28,240 nt of DNA from an uncultured Lachnospiraceae bacterium (GTDB lineage: Bacteria; Bacillota; Clostridia; Lachnospirales; Lachnospiraceae), in assembly GCA_934351925.1 (NCBI GenBank), contig CAKRJT010000035.1, positions 1-28,240 of the forward strand, given 5' to 3'. Positions 8,283 through 17,331 of the stretch are shown here, piece by piece (the first letter of the stretch is position 1; the number at the start of each line of letters is the position of its first letter). The position numbers and the translations under genes are program-made. The notes under the pieces are model-generated. The model did not search any database. It was not told the DNA's origin and saw nothing but the letters and a program-made list of their open reading frames with translations.

Positions 8283-8936
8283 TTATATCTTTTTTATAAT
8301 CTTCTGCACATCTGCCTTCGTCCCGACAACGAGAAGATGCACATTCCCCTCAAACACATAGTCGGCTGTCGGCATAAGAGAGGTCTTATCGTCGTCCGAC
8401 TTGGTTCCGAGAATATTTACATTGTATCTGCTTCTGAAATTGAGCTCCTTGATGGTGTGCCCTATCCACTCCTTCATAACCGGGATTTCGTATATCGCAT
8501 AGTCGCCGCCAAGCTCGATATAGTCAAAAATGTTGTCCGAGCTGTAGCTGACCGCAAGCTTCTCGGCGATGTCCCTGTCAGGATAGATGACCTCATCTGC
8601 ACCGTTTCTCAGGAGAAACTTTGCGTGGATATCTCTCGTCGCCTTGCTGACGACATATTTTGCCCCCATCTCCTTCAAAAGGCTCGTAATCTCAAGAGAA
8701 CTCTGGAAGTTCGTGCCTATGCAGACAATACACATATCATAATTCTTGACACCGAGTGTCTTTAGCACCTCCTCGTTAGTACAGTCGCCTATCTTGGCGC
8801 TGGTGACGAGCGGAAGAAGATCCTCCATCTTAGCCTGGTCCGTATCGACAATCATAACCTCACAGCCCTGTCTTGCAAGGTTCGTCGTGATGTGGTGTCC
8901 AAAGCGTCCCATTCCTATAATCAAAAAAGACTTCAA
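8283..8936 (-). CDS. ktrA: Potassium uptake regulatory subunit, KtrA/TrkA type
   Basis: Cytoplasmic RCK-domain protein that gates the membrane subunit encoded just upstream. The 217-aa length fits a single-RCK KtrA, not the double-length TrkA of proteobacteria. The N-terminus has the Rossmann motif GMGRFG and an acidic VDTD at the end of strand 2, for nucleotide binding. The C-terminal 80 residues form a TrkA-C domain, which in Firmicutes can bind cyclic di-AMP. The start codon is TTG, with GGGAGG 8 nt upstream and no in-frame ATG nearby. It lies 19 nt after ktrB and 19 nt before the GH43 gene. Confidence 0.92.
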   Translation of the reverse strand: MKSFLIIGMGRFGHHITTNLARQGCEVMIVDTDQAKMEDLLPLVTSAKIGDCTNEEVLKTLGVKNYDMCIVCIGTNFQSSLEITSLLKEMGAKYVVSKATRDIHAKFLLRNGADEVIYPDRDIAEKLAVSYSSDNIFDYIELGGDYAIYEIPVMKEWIGHTIKELNFRSRYNVNILGTKSDDDKTSLMPTADYVFEGNVHLLVVGTKADVQKIIKKI

Positions 8937-8955
8937 AATATTTTCCTCCCTTATA

Positions 8956-10296
8956 TCAACCGATATTTATCTCTTCTTCAGGCTGCTGTAGCGGAACCAC
9001 CCTCTTGTTCTCCGAGAAGGAAAGTGCGAAAGACAGGCTTCCTATTCTTCCGCAGAACATCAACAGAATAACGACTATCCTCGAAACCGTTGCGAGCGAC
9101 CTCGTTATTCCCGTGGTCATTCCGACCGTGCTTATGCCCGATATCACCTCAAAAATCACATCTGCAAATCCCAGCTCCGGCTGTACGGCAAAAATAACCA
9201 TCGCACCGATGATAAACAGCAGCATGTTCACACTGATTACCAGAGCCGCCTTCCTTACAACATCCTCCTTAAGTCTGCGGCTGAACACGTCAATTCCGTA
9301 TTTTCCACGCATAGTCGTCCACAGATATGCCACCATGACAAAGAGTGTCGTCGTCTTGGCTCCGCCCGAGGTCGAGCCCGGGCTGCCGCCTATGAACATA
9401 AGTATCATGGTGAGAAGCTTAGACGCAGGAGTGAGCGCCCCCGTGTCCACGGAGTTCATGCCCGCCGTTCTCGGCGTGACGCTCGAGAAGAACGATGAGA
9501 GAAATCTTGTCGGCGCGTCCATTCCCGCCATGGTGTTATCCCACTCGAATATGAGAAACAACGCGGTTCCTGCGATAAGAAGGAACGTCGTCACAGCCAG
9601 CACTATCTTCGAGTGAAGTCTGTAGCGCTTGATATTCAGCTTATTTTTTGAGATATCGTCCCACACAACAAAGCCCAGTCCGCCTATGATGATAAGCGCG
9701 CTTATCGTGAGGTTGATTGTCCAGTCGCCCTCAAAGCCGCAGAGCGAGTTGTACTCACCATAGCAGCCAAGCAGATCGAAGCCCGCGTTGCAGAACGCCG
9801 ATATCGAGTGAAATATTCCATAGAATACCGCACGCGCCGGGCTCATCATAAATGAAAAACGTATCGCGAGTATCACGGCACCTATGCCCTCGAACATGAG
9901 GGTTCCGAGTATCATCTTCTTGGTGAGCTTCACTATCCCGCCAATCTGGAGGGTGTTGACGCTCTCCTGCATAAGCCCCCTGTGTCTTAACGAGACCTTG
10001 CGCCCCAGCAGGATTGCGAATATCACCCCGATGCTGATAAAGCCCAGTCCGCCAACCTGAATAAGGCATATTATCACTATCTGCCCGAAAAGCGACCAGT
10101 GCGTATAGGTGTCTACCACCACAAGTCCCGTGACACAGCTTGCGCTCGTCGCGGTGAACAGCGCATCAAGAAAGCACGTCGTCTGCCCGTCCCTCGACGA
10201 AATGGGGAGCATCAGAAGTAACGTTCCCGTAATTATAATTATTAAAAATCCAAGGGCAATAAATTGCACCTTGGATATTCTTTTTTTGCCAAACAT
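8956..10296 (-). CDS. ktrB: Potassium uptake membrane subunit, KtrB/TrkH type
   Basis: An integral membrane protein of 446 aa with the four pseudo-repeats (M1-P-M2) of the TrkH/KtrB family. The four selectivity-filter loops can be read in order: SASCVTGL, FCNAGFDL, the segment with PGSTSGGAKTTT near the third repeat, and STVGMTTG. It works with the RCK subunit encoded immediately downstream to import K+ (often Na+-coupled). The ATG has AAGGGG upstream. It follows ilvA after 18 nt, suggesting transcription from the same promoter. Confidence 0.93.
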   Translation of the reverse strand: MFGKKRISKVQFIALGFLIIIITGTLLLMLPISSRDGQTTCFLDALFTATSASCVTGLVVVDTYTHWSLFGQIVIICLIQVGGLGFISIGVIFAILLGRKVSLRHRGLMQESVNTLQIGGIVKLTKKMILGTLMFEGIGAVILAIRFSFMMSPARAVFYGIFHSISAFCNAGFDLLGCYGEYNSLCGFEGDWTINLTISALIIIGGLGFVVWDDISKNKLNIKRYRLHSKIVLAVTTFLLIAGTALFLIFEWDNTMAGMDAPTRFLSSFFSSVTPRTAGMNSVDTGALTPASKLLTMILMFIGGSPGSTSGGAKTTTLFVMVAYLWTTMRGKYGIDVFSRRLKEDVVRKAALVISVNMLLFIIGAMVIFAVQPELGFADVIFEVISGISTVGMTTGITRSLATVSRIVVILLMFCGRIGSLSFALSFSENKRVVPLQQPEEEINIG

Positions 10297-10314
10297 ATAT
10301 AACCCCTTTTTGTA

Positions 10315-11538
10315 TTATATATTCGTGGAGATGAGCTTAGCATCGTAGCCTGCTGCCTTCAGACCCTCTATAATCTGAGTTCTGTGCTCCTCGCCGAATG
10401 CCTCCATCGTAATCTTTAATTCAACGGCGGCGTTGCGGTTGATGCTCACAAACTGGTTATGCTCAAGCTTGATTACATTACCCTTCTGCTCCGCGATGAC
10501 GCCTGCCACCCTCGCAAGCTCACCCGGCTTGTCAGGAAGAAGAACAGATACCGTGAACACTCTTCCCCTTGCGATAAGACCGTGCTGTACAACCGATGAC
10601 ATAGTGATGATATCCATGTTTCCACCGCTCAATATGGATACGACCTTCTTGCCCTTCACATCGAGATGCTTGAGTGCCGCCACGGTGAGAAGTCCCGAGT
10701 TCTCGACAATCATCTTATGGTTCTCGACAACATCTAAGAATGCCACGATAAGCTCCTCATCCTTGATTGTTATTATGCCGTCAATATTCTTCTGAACATA
10801 AGGGAAAATCTTGCTTCCCGGTGTCTTTACGGCTGTACCGTCGGCAATCGTGCTGGCACTCGGAAGTGTCACTACTTTCCCTGCCTTTATAGACTCCTGC
10901 ATGCAGTTAGCTCCTGCCGGCTCAACTCCGATAACCTTAATCTTAGGGTTTAAGAGCTTCGCAAGTGTCGACACACCTGTTGCGAGTCCGCCTCCGCCGA
11001 TAGGCACCAATATGTAATCTACAGTAGGAAGCTCCTTGATAATCTCCATGGCTATGCTTCCCTGGCCTGTCGCCACATCATAATCGTCAAACGGATGGAC
11101 AAATGTAAGTCCCTCCTCCTTGGCAAGCTTCAATGCATACTCACAAGCTTCGTCGTACACGTTTCCGTAGAGCACAACCTCCGCACCGTAGCTCTTTGTG
11201 CGGTTGACCTTCATAAGCGGTGTCGTTACCGGCATTACAACGACTGCGCGGACACCGTAGAGCTTAGCTGCATAGGCAACACCCTGTGCGTGGTTTCCCG
11301 CCGATGCGGTTATAAGCCCCTTCGCTCTCTCCTCGTCAGAAAGTGTGCTTATCTTGTAGTAAGCTCCTCTGACCTTATATGCGCCTGTGTACTGAAGGTT
11401 CTCAGGCTTAAAATATACCTTATTTCCCGTGAGATTGCTGAAATACTCACTGTAGACAAGCTTCGTCTCAAGAGTAACCCTCTTTACTATCTCTGCTGCT
11501 TCCTCAAACTTTTCCAATGTAAGATAATTCTCGCTCAT
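10315..11538 (-). CDS. ilvA: Threonine ammonia-lyase (threonine dehydratase) with C-terminal ACT domain
   Basis: A PLP enzyme that deaminates threonine to 2-oxobutyrate, the entry to isoleucine synthesis or to propionate formation. It has 407 aa. The PLP lysine is Lys55 in TGAYKVRGAY; ASAGNHAQG and PIGGGGLATG bind the substrate and the cofactor phosphate. The last 75 residues (VSVLLPDKPGELARV onward) form one ACT domain, as in the short clostridial forms rather than the 500-aa IlvA with two regulatory repeats. The ribosome binding site is weak (AGAAAG), unlike its neighbours. The 95-nt gap from ftsY shows no clear promoter. The gene heads the ilvA-trkH-trkA-GH43 run. Confidence 0.92.
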   Translation of the reverse strand: MSENYLTLEKFEEAAEIVKRVTLETKLVYSEYFSNLTGNKVYFKPENLQYTGAYKVRGAYYKISTLSDEERAKGLITASAGNHAQGVAYAAKLYGVRAVVVMPVTTPLMKVNRTKSYGAEVVLYGNVYDEACEYALKLAKEEGLTFVHPFDDYDVATGQGSIAMEIIKELPTVDYILVPIGGGGLATGVSTLAKLLNPKIKVIGVEPAGANCMQESIKAGKVVTLPSASTIADGTAVKTPGSKIFPYVQKNIDGIITIKDEELIVAFLDVVENHKMIVENSGLLTVAALKHLDVKGKKVVSILSGGNMDIITMSSVVQHGLIARGRVFTVSVLLPDKPGELARVAGVIAEQKGNVIKLEHNQFVSINRNAAVELKITMEAFGEEHRTQIIEGLKAAGYDAKLISTNI

Positions 11539-11584
11539 TTCTGTACGCTTCTTTCTTCATAGTATTTAAGTAACTTGTACATAA

Positions 11585-11602
11585 GGCAGAACAATTCAGC
11601 CC
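11585..11602. repeat. Short imperfect palindrome between ftsY and ilvA
   Basis: GGC and GAA on one side mirror TTC and GCC on the other around a 3-nt centre, with one mismatch per arm. No U-tract follows, so it is not a standard terminator. It may be an operator for the ilvA-trk run or chance. Confidence 0.25.
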
Positions 11603-11633
11603 ACTAAAACATTACTTAGTTGTATTCGTTATA

Positions 11634-12560
11634 TCAGATTTGCTCGGGAATGTCAAAGAGTGCATTGACAAAATCCTGTGAGTTAAATTTCTGCAGATCG
11701 TCTATGTGCTCCCCAACGCCAATATATTTTACCGGTATGCCGTACTCTGCCTGAATTGCCACCGCAATTCCGCCCTTTGCAGTTCCATCCATCTTAGTCA
11801 GGATAATTCCCGTGACATCGGCAGCCTCCTTGAACTCCTTCAACTGCGAGAGTGCGTTCTGACCGGTAGTTCCGTCAAGTACAATGAGGTTTTCCCTGTA
11901 CGCCTCCGGCATCTCCTTGTCGATTATCCTGTTAATCTTCTTTAACTCCTCCATAAGGTTCTTCTTGTTATGGAGACGTCCTGCCGTATCGCAGATAATC
12001 ACGTCGGCGTTTCTCGCTCTTCCCGCCGATATCGCATCATATATGACAGCCGCCGGATCAGAGCCCTCGCTCTGTGAGATGATATCCACGCCCGAGCGGT
12101 CAGCCCACTCCGTGAGCTGCTCTATTGCTGCCGCCCTGAAGGTATCCGCCGCAGCGAGAACCACCTTCTTGCCCTGAGACTTCAACTGTGCCGCCAGCTT
12201 ACCAATGGAGGTAGTCTTTCCGACACCGTTCACACCGATTACGAGCACAATCGACTTGCGGTTCTCGAACTCATACGCGTTCTCACCAAGATCCATCTGC
12301 TCTTTTATCGTGTTGATAAGAAGCTCCTTGCATGCAGCCGGCTCCTTTATATGATTTTCCTTGACCTTCTGCTTGAGATTCTCAATAATCTCCTCTGTTG
12401 TGCTGACGCCGAGATCACCCATAATGAGTGTCTCCTCAAGCTCCTCGTAGAAGTCATCATCAATCTTTGAAAATCCCGAAAAGACATTGTCTATTCCGTG
12501 GACAATGTTGTCCCTCGTCTTGGTAAGACCCGAGACAAGCTTCTTAAAAAAACCTGCCAT
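11634..12560 (-). CDS. ftsY: Signal recognition particle receptor FtsY
   Basis: The membrane-associated SRP GTPase that docks ribosome-SRP complexes for co-translational insertion. The 308-aa product is a compact form with almost no acidic A domain. It has the helical N domain, then the G domain with GVNGVGKTTS (P-loop), DTAGR (G3) and TKMDGTAKGG (G4 and closing motif). The second ATG (12560) is 8 nt from the GGAG site, while the first (12566) is only 2 nt away, so I take the second. It follows smc in the common Firmicutes order rnc-smc-ftsY. Confidence 0.96.
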   Translation of the reverse strand: MAGFFKKLVSGLTKTRDNIVHGIDNVFSGFSKIDDDFYEELEETLIMGDLGVSTTEEIIENLKQKVKENHIKEPAACKELLINTIKEQMDLGENAYEFENRKSIVLVIGVNGVGKTTSIGKLAAQLKSQGKKVVLAAADTFRAAAIEQLTEWADRSGVDIISQSEGSDPAAVIYDAISAGRARNADVIICDTAGRLHNKKNLMEELKKINRIIDKEMPEAYRENLIVLDGTTGQNALSQLKEFKEAADVTGIILTKMDGTAKGGIAVAIQAEYGIPVKYIGVGEHIDDLQKFNSQDFVNALFDIPEQI

Positions 12561-12643
12561 TCGCATTTCTCCTTTTTTCTTTTTTCAAACTTCTTATTTT
12601 CAATCAAGTTTTGTCACTAAGTAAAATAAAACTGCACATCTAT

Positions 12644-15600
12644 TTACTGTTTTACAGCCGCCGGCTTATCGTCAAGCTGATCCTCTATGAGGTCAACCGA
12701 GACAAGCGTTGACACACCCTTCTCCTGCATGGTGATACCATAGAGTCTGTCTGCCGCCGCCATGGTTCCGCGTCTGTGCGTTATAACGATAAACTGCGTG
12801 TTCTTTGTCAGCTTGTGAAGATACTTCGCATATCTGTCGACATTCGAGTCATCGAGTGCCGCCTCAATCTCGTCTAAGAGACAGAACGGTGACGGCTTCA
12901 GGTTCTGGATTGCAAACAGAAGTGATATCGCCGTGAGCGCCTTCTCTCCTCCTGAGAGCTGCATCATGTTCTGAAGCTTCTTTCCCGGCGGCTGGGAGAT
13001 AATTCTTATTCCGGCCTCGAGGATATCCGTATCCTCCTCGAGTTCAAGTGTTCCCCTTCCTCCGCCGAACAATTCCCTGAATACCTTGTCGAACTCGACC
13101 TTAATCTCCTGGAACTTCTCAATGAACTGATTTCTCATTCCCGTGTCGAGCTCGTCAATAATCTTAATGAGGGTATCTCTTGCGGTTATGAGGTCGTCAT
13201 GCTGGTTCTTTAAGAAGGCGTATCTTTCAGATACTTCCCTGTAATCCTCGATGGCATTGACATTGACATCGCCCAGACGCTTGATATCTGCCTTCAGGGA
13301 ATTGATATTTCTTCTCAGTGTATCTGAATTGTTAAGCTCTGAATCCCTAAGCTCCGCCGCACGGATAAGTGTAAGCTCATACTCATTCCACATGTAATCT
13401 ATGCGCTCGTCCCTTGTGGACTCAATCTTCTCAATCCTGCCCGAAATTCTCAGACATTCCTTGTCGAGAGTGTTGATACGCCCTGATATCTCCTCTCTCC
13501 TGTTAAAGAGCTCTCGCTGCTTTTCCTGCACCTTATCCCTCTCACCGCGCTCCCTGGCGGTTATCTGCGCGTACTCAGCAATCTTAGCGTCAGCCGCAGC
13601 GATTGTTCCGGTAATCTTTGCAATGCTCTCCTTCTTCTCATTTATCTCGTCGCCTGCCGAGCTTAGGCTGTCGTTAATCTCGTCAGCCTCGTCATTGAGC
13701 CTTGAAATCTCCCTGAGAACACGCTTTATGTTCTCCTCCGCATAATTGTCCTGCTGTGAGAAATTGGAGAGCTCGATATGAAGCTTCTCAGCCTCCGCCT
13801 GCTTTAACGCAAGCTCAGCCTTGTTCTTCTCAATATCGGCATTGCACTCGCCAATTTTTTCCGTGAGTTCCTTGTCAATCCTCTCAGACTCGGCAAGCGC
13901 CACCTTGCAGGCGTCAATCTCACCATTTAACTGCATTACCGTGTTCTCAATCTCATCGGACTCACGCTTGCTGTTTGCATACGCCCTGTTTAATTCCTCC
14001 TGCTTCTTAGCTGCAGTGTCAAGGGTCATGACAGCCGTGTTCTCCGCAAGCTGCTTTTCCTGTACCGCCGACTTTATCTGCTCAATCTCGGTTCGTACAA
14101 GACTGAGATTTTCCCTCGCCGACGCAAGCTCTGCCTCCACATTCCTAAGCTTTGCCTCATTTGCCGCTATCGAGGTCTCAAGCTCCTCTATCTCTCTTCT
14201 TCGTCCGAGAAGGTTGCTGCTGTTCTTGAACGCACCGCCGGACATGGAACCTCCCGGGCTTAACATATCGCCCTCAAGGGTCACTATCCTGAGGGAATGA
14301 TTATGCCTTCTCGCGATTGCAAGAGCATTATCGATATTATCGACAACGAGTATTCTTCCTAGAAGATATCTTGCAAGCTCGTCAAACTCCCTGTCACACT
14401 CCACAAGCTGGTTCGCAAAGCCGATTGCACCGTTCTCACGGGTGAGAGAGGCATCGACCCTGACATCCCTTCCGCTTATCGCGGACAGAGGCAGGAAGGT
14501 GGCTCGTCCGAACTTGTTCTGCTTTAAGAAACTGATAAGTCCCTTCGCCGTCTCCTCATTGTCCGTAACAATATTCTGTATACTTCCGCCCAGAGCTGTC
14601 TCTATGGCAGTCTCATACTGCTTCTTTGTCTTTATGATATCAGCTACAACGCCTACTATTCCCTTATTCCTGTCCTTCTGCTCCATCACCCTTCTGATGC
14701 TGTTTCCATAGCCGTCATATCTCTCGGTGATGTTTTTAAGTGACTCAAGCCTTGAGCTCTCGCCCATGACAACGCGGTTGAGGCCATTTATGTCATTGCC
14801 GAGCTTGTTTATCGTATCCCGTAGTAAAAGCTGTCTTTTCTCTCTGTCGGACAGTGTCCCGCCGAGTGAGGCCAGCTCCGCCCTCACATCGTCAAGCTCC
14901 TTCTGCAACAAATCGAGGCTCTGCTTCTGCGTATCTTCCTCACTCTTACAGTTAATGAGCTTTCTGGTAAGCTCCGACTTTCTGATGTTCACCTGCTCCA
15001 AAAGCGTGAGATTCTTCTGTAACCTCGCCTTAATCTGACCGCGCTCATTGAGATTATCGATAACATCATCCTTGCAGTTCTCCACAGTGCCCTCAAGCTG
15101 CGTTACCCCGTCAGCAAGCCGCTTTACTTCCCGGTCAACCTCATTGCAGCCCGCCCTCATGTCGTCAAGTCGGTCCGTCAGCTTGAACCTGTCGGCTATA
15201 AGTCTTTTCTTCTCCTCGTCATAGTCAAGGAGGCGCTCTTTTATCGAGGCAAGACGCTTATTAAACTGCTCATCACTCGCAAGCACGGACTTAATCTGTT
15301 CATTCAGCAAATCAATCTGGCTGGAAAGCCTGTTCTTGTCTATCTCAGCCTGACTGGCTATGCTGCTGTTCTCCTCTATGGTGCGGTTGAGCCCTGCGAG
15401 CTTCTCCTCGTTAGCCTCGTACTCCGTACCCGATTTCTCGAACTCGCCCTGTGCCGCCTTGAGCTCCGCATCAGCCACAGAAAATGCCTCATTGAACTTG
15501 TCCAGCTCAGCCTTGAACTCGTCAGCTTCTAAAAGGAAGAGGTTCACATCATTTTTCTTCAGCTCTTCCTTGAGCTTTAAATACTCCTTAGCCTTCTCAG

Positions 15601-16225
15601 CCTGCTGTTCGAGAGGTCCTACCTGCTTTTCGAGCTCCGACAAAATATCATTAACACGCACAAGGTTGTTGCTCTCATCATCGAGTTTCTTCTGTGCTGC
15701 CGCCTTGCGCCTCTTAAATTTCACAATTCCCGCAGCCTCATCAAAGAGCTCCCTTCGCTCCTCAGGCTTGCCGCTGAGTATCCTGTCAATCTGTCCCTGC
15801 CCTATGATGGAATAGCCCTCTTTGCCTATTCCGGTATCATAAAAAAGCTCATTGATATCCCTGAGTCTGCACGCAGAACCATTCATAAGGTATTCACTCT
15901 CACCCGAGCGGAACACCTTTCTTGTGATTGTAACCTGGTCATAATCAATCGGGAGCGCATGATCTGAATTATCAATGCTTATAGCCACTGATGCGTAGCT
16001 CACAGGCTTACGAAGCTCCGTGCCTGCAAAGATGACATCTTCCATCTTTCCGCCTCGAAGCTGCTTCGCGCTCTGCTCTCCGAGCACCCATCTCACCGCG
16101 TCGCCTATATTGCTCTTGCCGCTTCCGTTAGGTCCCACGATACCCGTAATGCCGTTGTGGAACTCAAAAACTAATCTGTTGGCAAAGGACTTAAAGCCCT
16201 GTACCTCTATGGATTTTAAATACAT
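12644..16225 (-). CDS. smc: Chromosome partition protein Smc
   Basis: The ATPase of the bacterial condensin that organises and helps segregate chromosomes. At 1193 aa it is full length. The N-terminal head has Walker A GPNGSGKSN (residues 32-40). Two long coiled coils flank a globular hinge in the middle third, which ends in the glycine-rich SPGGSMSGG. The C-terminal head has the signature LSGGEKALTA and Walker B CLLDEIEAALDD. It starts 39 nt after rnc, with an AGGGG binding site. The ScpA and ScpB partners are not in this window. Confidence 0.97.
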   Translation of the reverse strand: MYLKSIEVQGFKSFANRLVFEFHNGITGIVGPNGSGKSNIGDAVRWVLGEQSAKQLRGGKMEDVIFAGTELRKPVSYASVAISIDNSDHALPIDYDQVTITRKVFRSGESEYLMNGSACRLRDINELFYDTGIGKEGYSIIGQGQIDRILSGKPEERRELFDEAAGIVKFKRRKAAAQKKLDDESNNLVRVNDILSELEKQVGPLEQQAEKAKEYLKLKEELKKNDVNLFLLEADEFKAELDKFNEAFSVADAELKAAQGEFEKSGTEYEANEEKLAGLNRTIEENSSIASQAEIDKNRLSSQIDLLNEQIKSVLASDEQFNKRLASIKERLLDYDEEKKRLIADRFKLTDRLDDMRAGCNEVDREVKRLADGVTQLEGTVENCKDDVIDNLNERGQIKARLQKNLTLLEQVNIRKSELTRKLINCKSEEDTQKQSLDLLQKELDDVRAELASLGGTLSDREKRQLLLRDTINKLGNDINGLNRVVMGESSRLESLKNITERYDGYGNSIRRVMEQKDRNKGIVGVVADIIKTKKQYETAIETALGGSIQNIVTDNEETAKGLISFLKQNKFGRATFLPLSAISGRDVRVDASLTRENGAIGFANQLVECDREFDELARYLLGRILVVDNIDNALAIARRHNHSLRIVTLEGDMLSPGGSMSGGAFKNSSNLLGRRREIEELETSIAANEAKLRNVEAELASARENLSLVRTEIEQIKSAVQEKQLAENTAVMTLDTAAKKQEELNRAYANSKRESDEIENTVMQLNGEIDACKVALAESERIDKELTEKIGECNADIEKNKAELALKQAEAEKLHIELSNFSQQDNYAEENIKRVLREISRLNDEADEINDSLSSAGDEINEKKESIAKITGTIAAADAKIAEYAQITARERGERDKVQEKQRELFNRREEISGRINTLDKECLRISGRIEKIESTRDERIDYMWNEYELTLIRAAELRDSELNNSDTLRRNINSLKADIKRLGDVNVNAIEDYREVSERYAFLKNQHDDLITARDTLIKIIDELDTGMRNQFIEKFQEIKVEFDKVFRELFGGGRGTLELEEDTDILEAGIRIISQPPGKKLQNMMQLSGGEKALTAISLLFAIQNLKPSPFCLLDEIEAALDDSNVDRYAKYLHKLTKNTQFIVITHRRGTMAAADRLYGITMQEKGVSTLVSVDLIEDQLDDKPAAVKQ

Positions 16226-16264
16226 AATTTACCCCTGTTGTAATAGCCGCCTGTCAGGTGCCTT

Positions 16265-16954
16265 TTAAGCCTGTCTTATTTTAAGAATCGCATTGTAAGC
16301 CGCCGCCTGCTGTGCCGCTTTCTTAGTGTGTCCCTCACCCTCGCCTATAACAGCTCCGTCGCATTTTACGACCGCCTCGAAATGCTTGTCATGATCCGGA
16401 CCGCTCTCTCCGGTAATCTCGTACTCCGGCTCAAAGCCACTATCCTTTTGAAGAAGCTCCTGCAGAATTGTCTTGCTGTCATAGAACAGCTTCTTATTGT
16501 CTATATCCTCGAGAATAAATCTTCTGATATAGTTCTGTGCCGGTTCGAAACCTCCATCGCGGTATATAGCGCCGATAACAGCCTCCATCGCATCTGAAGT
16601 GATGGAATCCCTGTTTCTTCCACCCGTATGCTCCTCGCCCTTGCTCAGAAGTATCCAATCGCCGAGGTTAATCTGCCTGCTGCAAAGTGCGAGTGTCGGC
16701 TCGCAGACTATGCTCGCGCGGAGCTTTGTCAGCTCTCCCTCCGTCTTATCAGGATATTTTTCAAAAAGATAGTCGCTCACGGTGACTTCAAGCACCGCAT
16801 CACCTAAAAACTCAAGTCTCTCGTTGCTCTGGTTTTTAAGTCTTTTTATCTCATTACAGTATGAGCTGTGTGTGAGTGCCCTCTCGAGCAGTCTCCTGTT
16901 CTTGAACTCATAGCCTATAATCTTCTCAAATTTTTCCAACTGTAAATCAGTCAT
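16265..16954 (-). CDS. rnc: Ribonuclease III
   Basis: A double-strand-specific endoribonuclease that processes rRNA precursors and structured mRNAs. It has 229 aa. The N-terminal catalytic domain shows the signature ERLEFLGDAVLE with the acidic metal ligands. The C-terminal dsRNA-binding domain begins near DSKTILQELLQ and ends with the KKAAQQAAA helix. The acpP terminator lies directly upstream and I find no clear promoter between it and the start, so expression may depend on read-through. Confidence 0.96.
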   Translation of the reverse strand: MTDLQLEKFEKIIGYEFKNRRLLERALTHSSYCNEIKRLKNQSNERLEFLGDAVLEVTVSDYLFEKYPDKTEGELTKLRASIVCEPTLALCSRQINLGDWILLSKGEEHTGGRNRDSITSDAMEAVIGAIYRDGGFEPAQNYIRRFILEDIDNKKLFYDSKTILQELLQKDSGFEPEYEITGESGPDHDKHFEAVVKCDGAVIGEGEGHTKKAAQQAAAYNAILKIRQA

Positions 16955-17000
16955 AATTCTACCTCATGCACCTCCGCCATCAATTTTAATCTGCCCTATT

Positions 17001-17035
17001 AAGAAAAAGAGCCCACCTTAGATGGGCTTTTTCTT
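17001..17035 (-). terminator. Intrinsic terminator after acpP
   Basis: On the minus strand GCCCATC and GGTGGGC pair around TAA. They are flanked by AAGAAAAA on one side and TTTTTCTT on the other, giving a U-rich tail and a largely symmetric element that could work in both directions. It separates plsX-acpP from rnc-smc-ftsY. Confidence 0.8.
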
Positions 17036-17061
17036 AATTATCTACATCTGTTATAATCTAA

Positions 17062-17292
17062 CTAGTTAAGTGCATTCTTAATCTGCTCTACAGCGTCTGC
17101 TACAGTTGAAATATTCTCAGCAGCATCATTAGGGATTTCGATGTCGAACTCCTCCTCAATGCCCATAATAATCTGGAATACGTCGAGTGAATCTGCTCCG
17201 AGGTCATCAACGAATGTCTTATCCATTGTAACTTCATCGGCATCAATGTTTAAAACCTCTGCGATAATTGACTGTAACTTTTCAAATTCCAT
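17062..17292 (-). CDS. acpP: Acyl carrier protein
   Basis: A small acidic protein of 76 aa that carries growing fatty acyl chains on a phosphopantetheine arm. The arm attaches to Ser35 in the GADSLD motif. It follows plsX after 39 nt with a GGAAGG binding site, so the two are probably co-transcribed. The fabD/fabG/fabF genes often found nearby in Firmicutes are missing from this cluster. Confidence 0.97.
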   Translation of the reverse strand: MEFEKLQSIIAEVLNIDADEVTMDKTFVDDLGADSLDVFQIIMGIEEEFDIEIPNDAAENISTVADAVEQIKNALN

Positions 17293-17331
17293 TTCTAAAT
17301 ACTTCCTTCCTTTTCTAAAAAATTCTTAATT

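Noticed and set aside
11539..11633. T-box or attenuator ahead of ilvA
   Set aside because: The 95-nt gap is too short for a T-box and lacks its conserved core; only a small palindrome is present.
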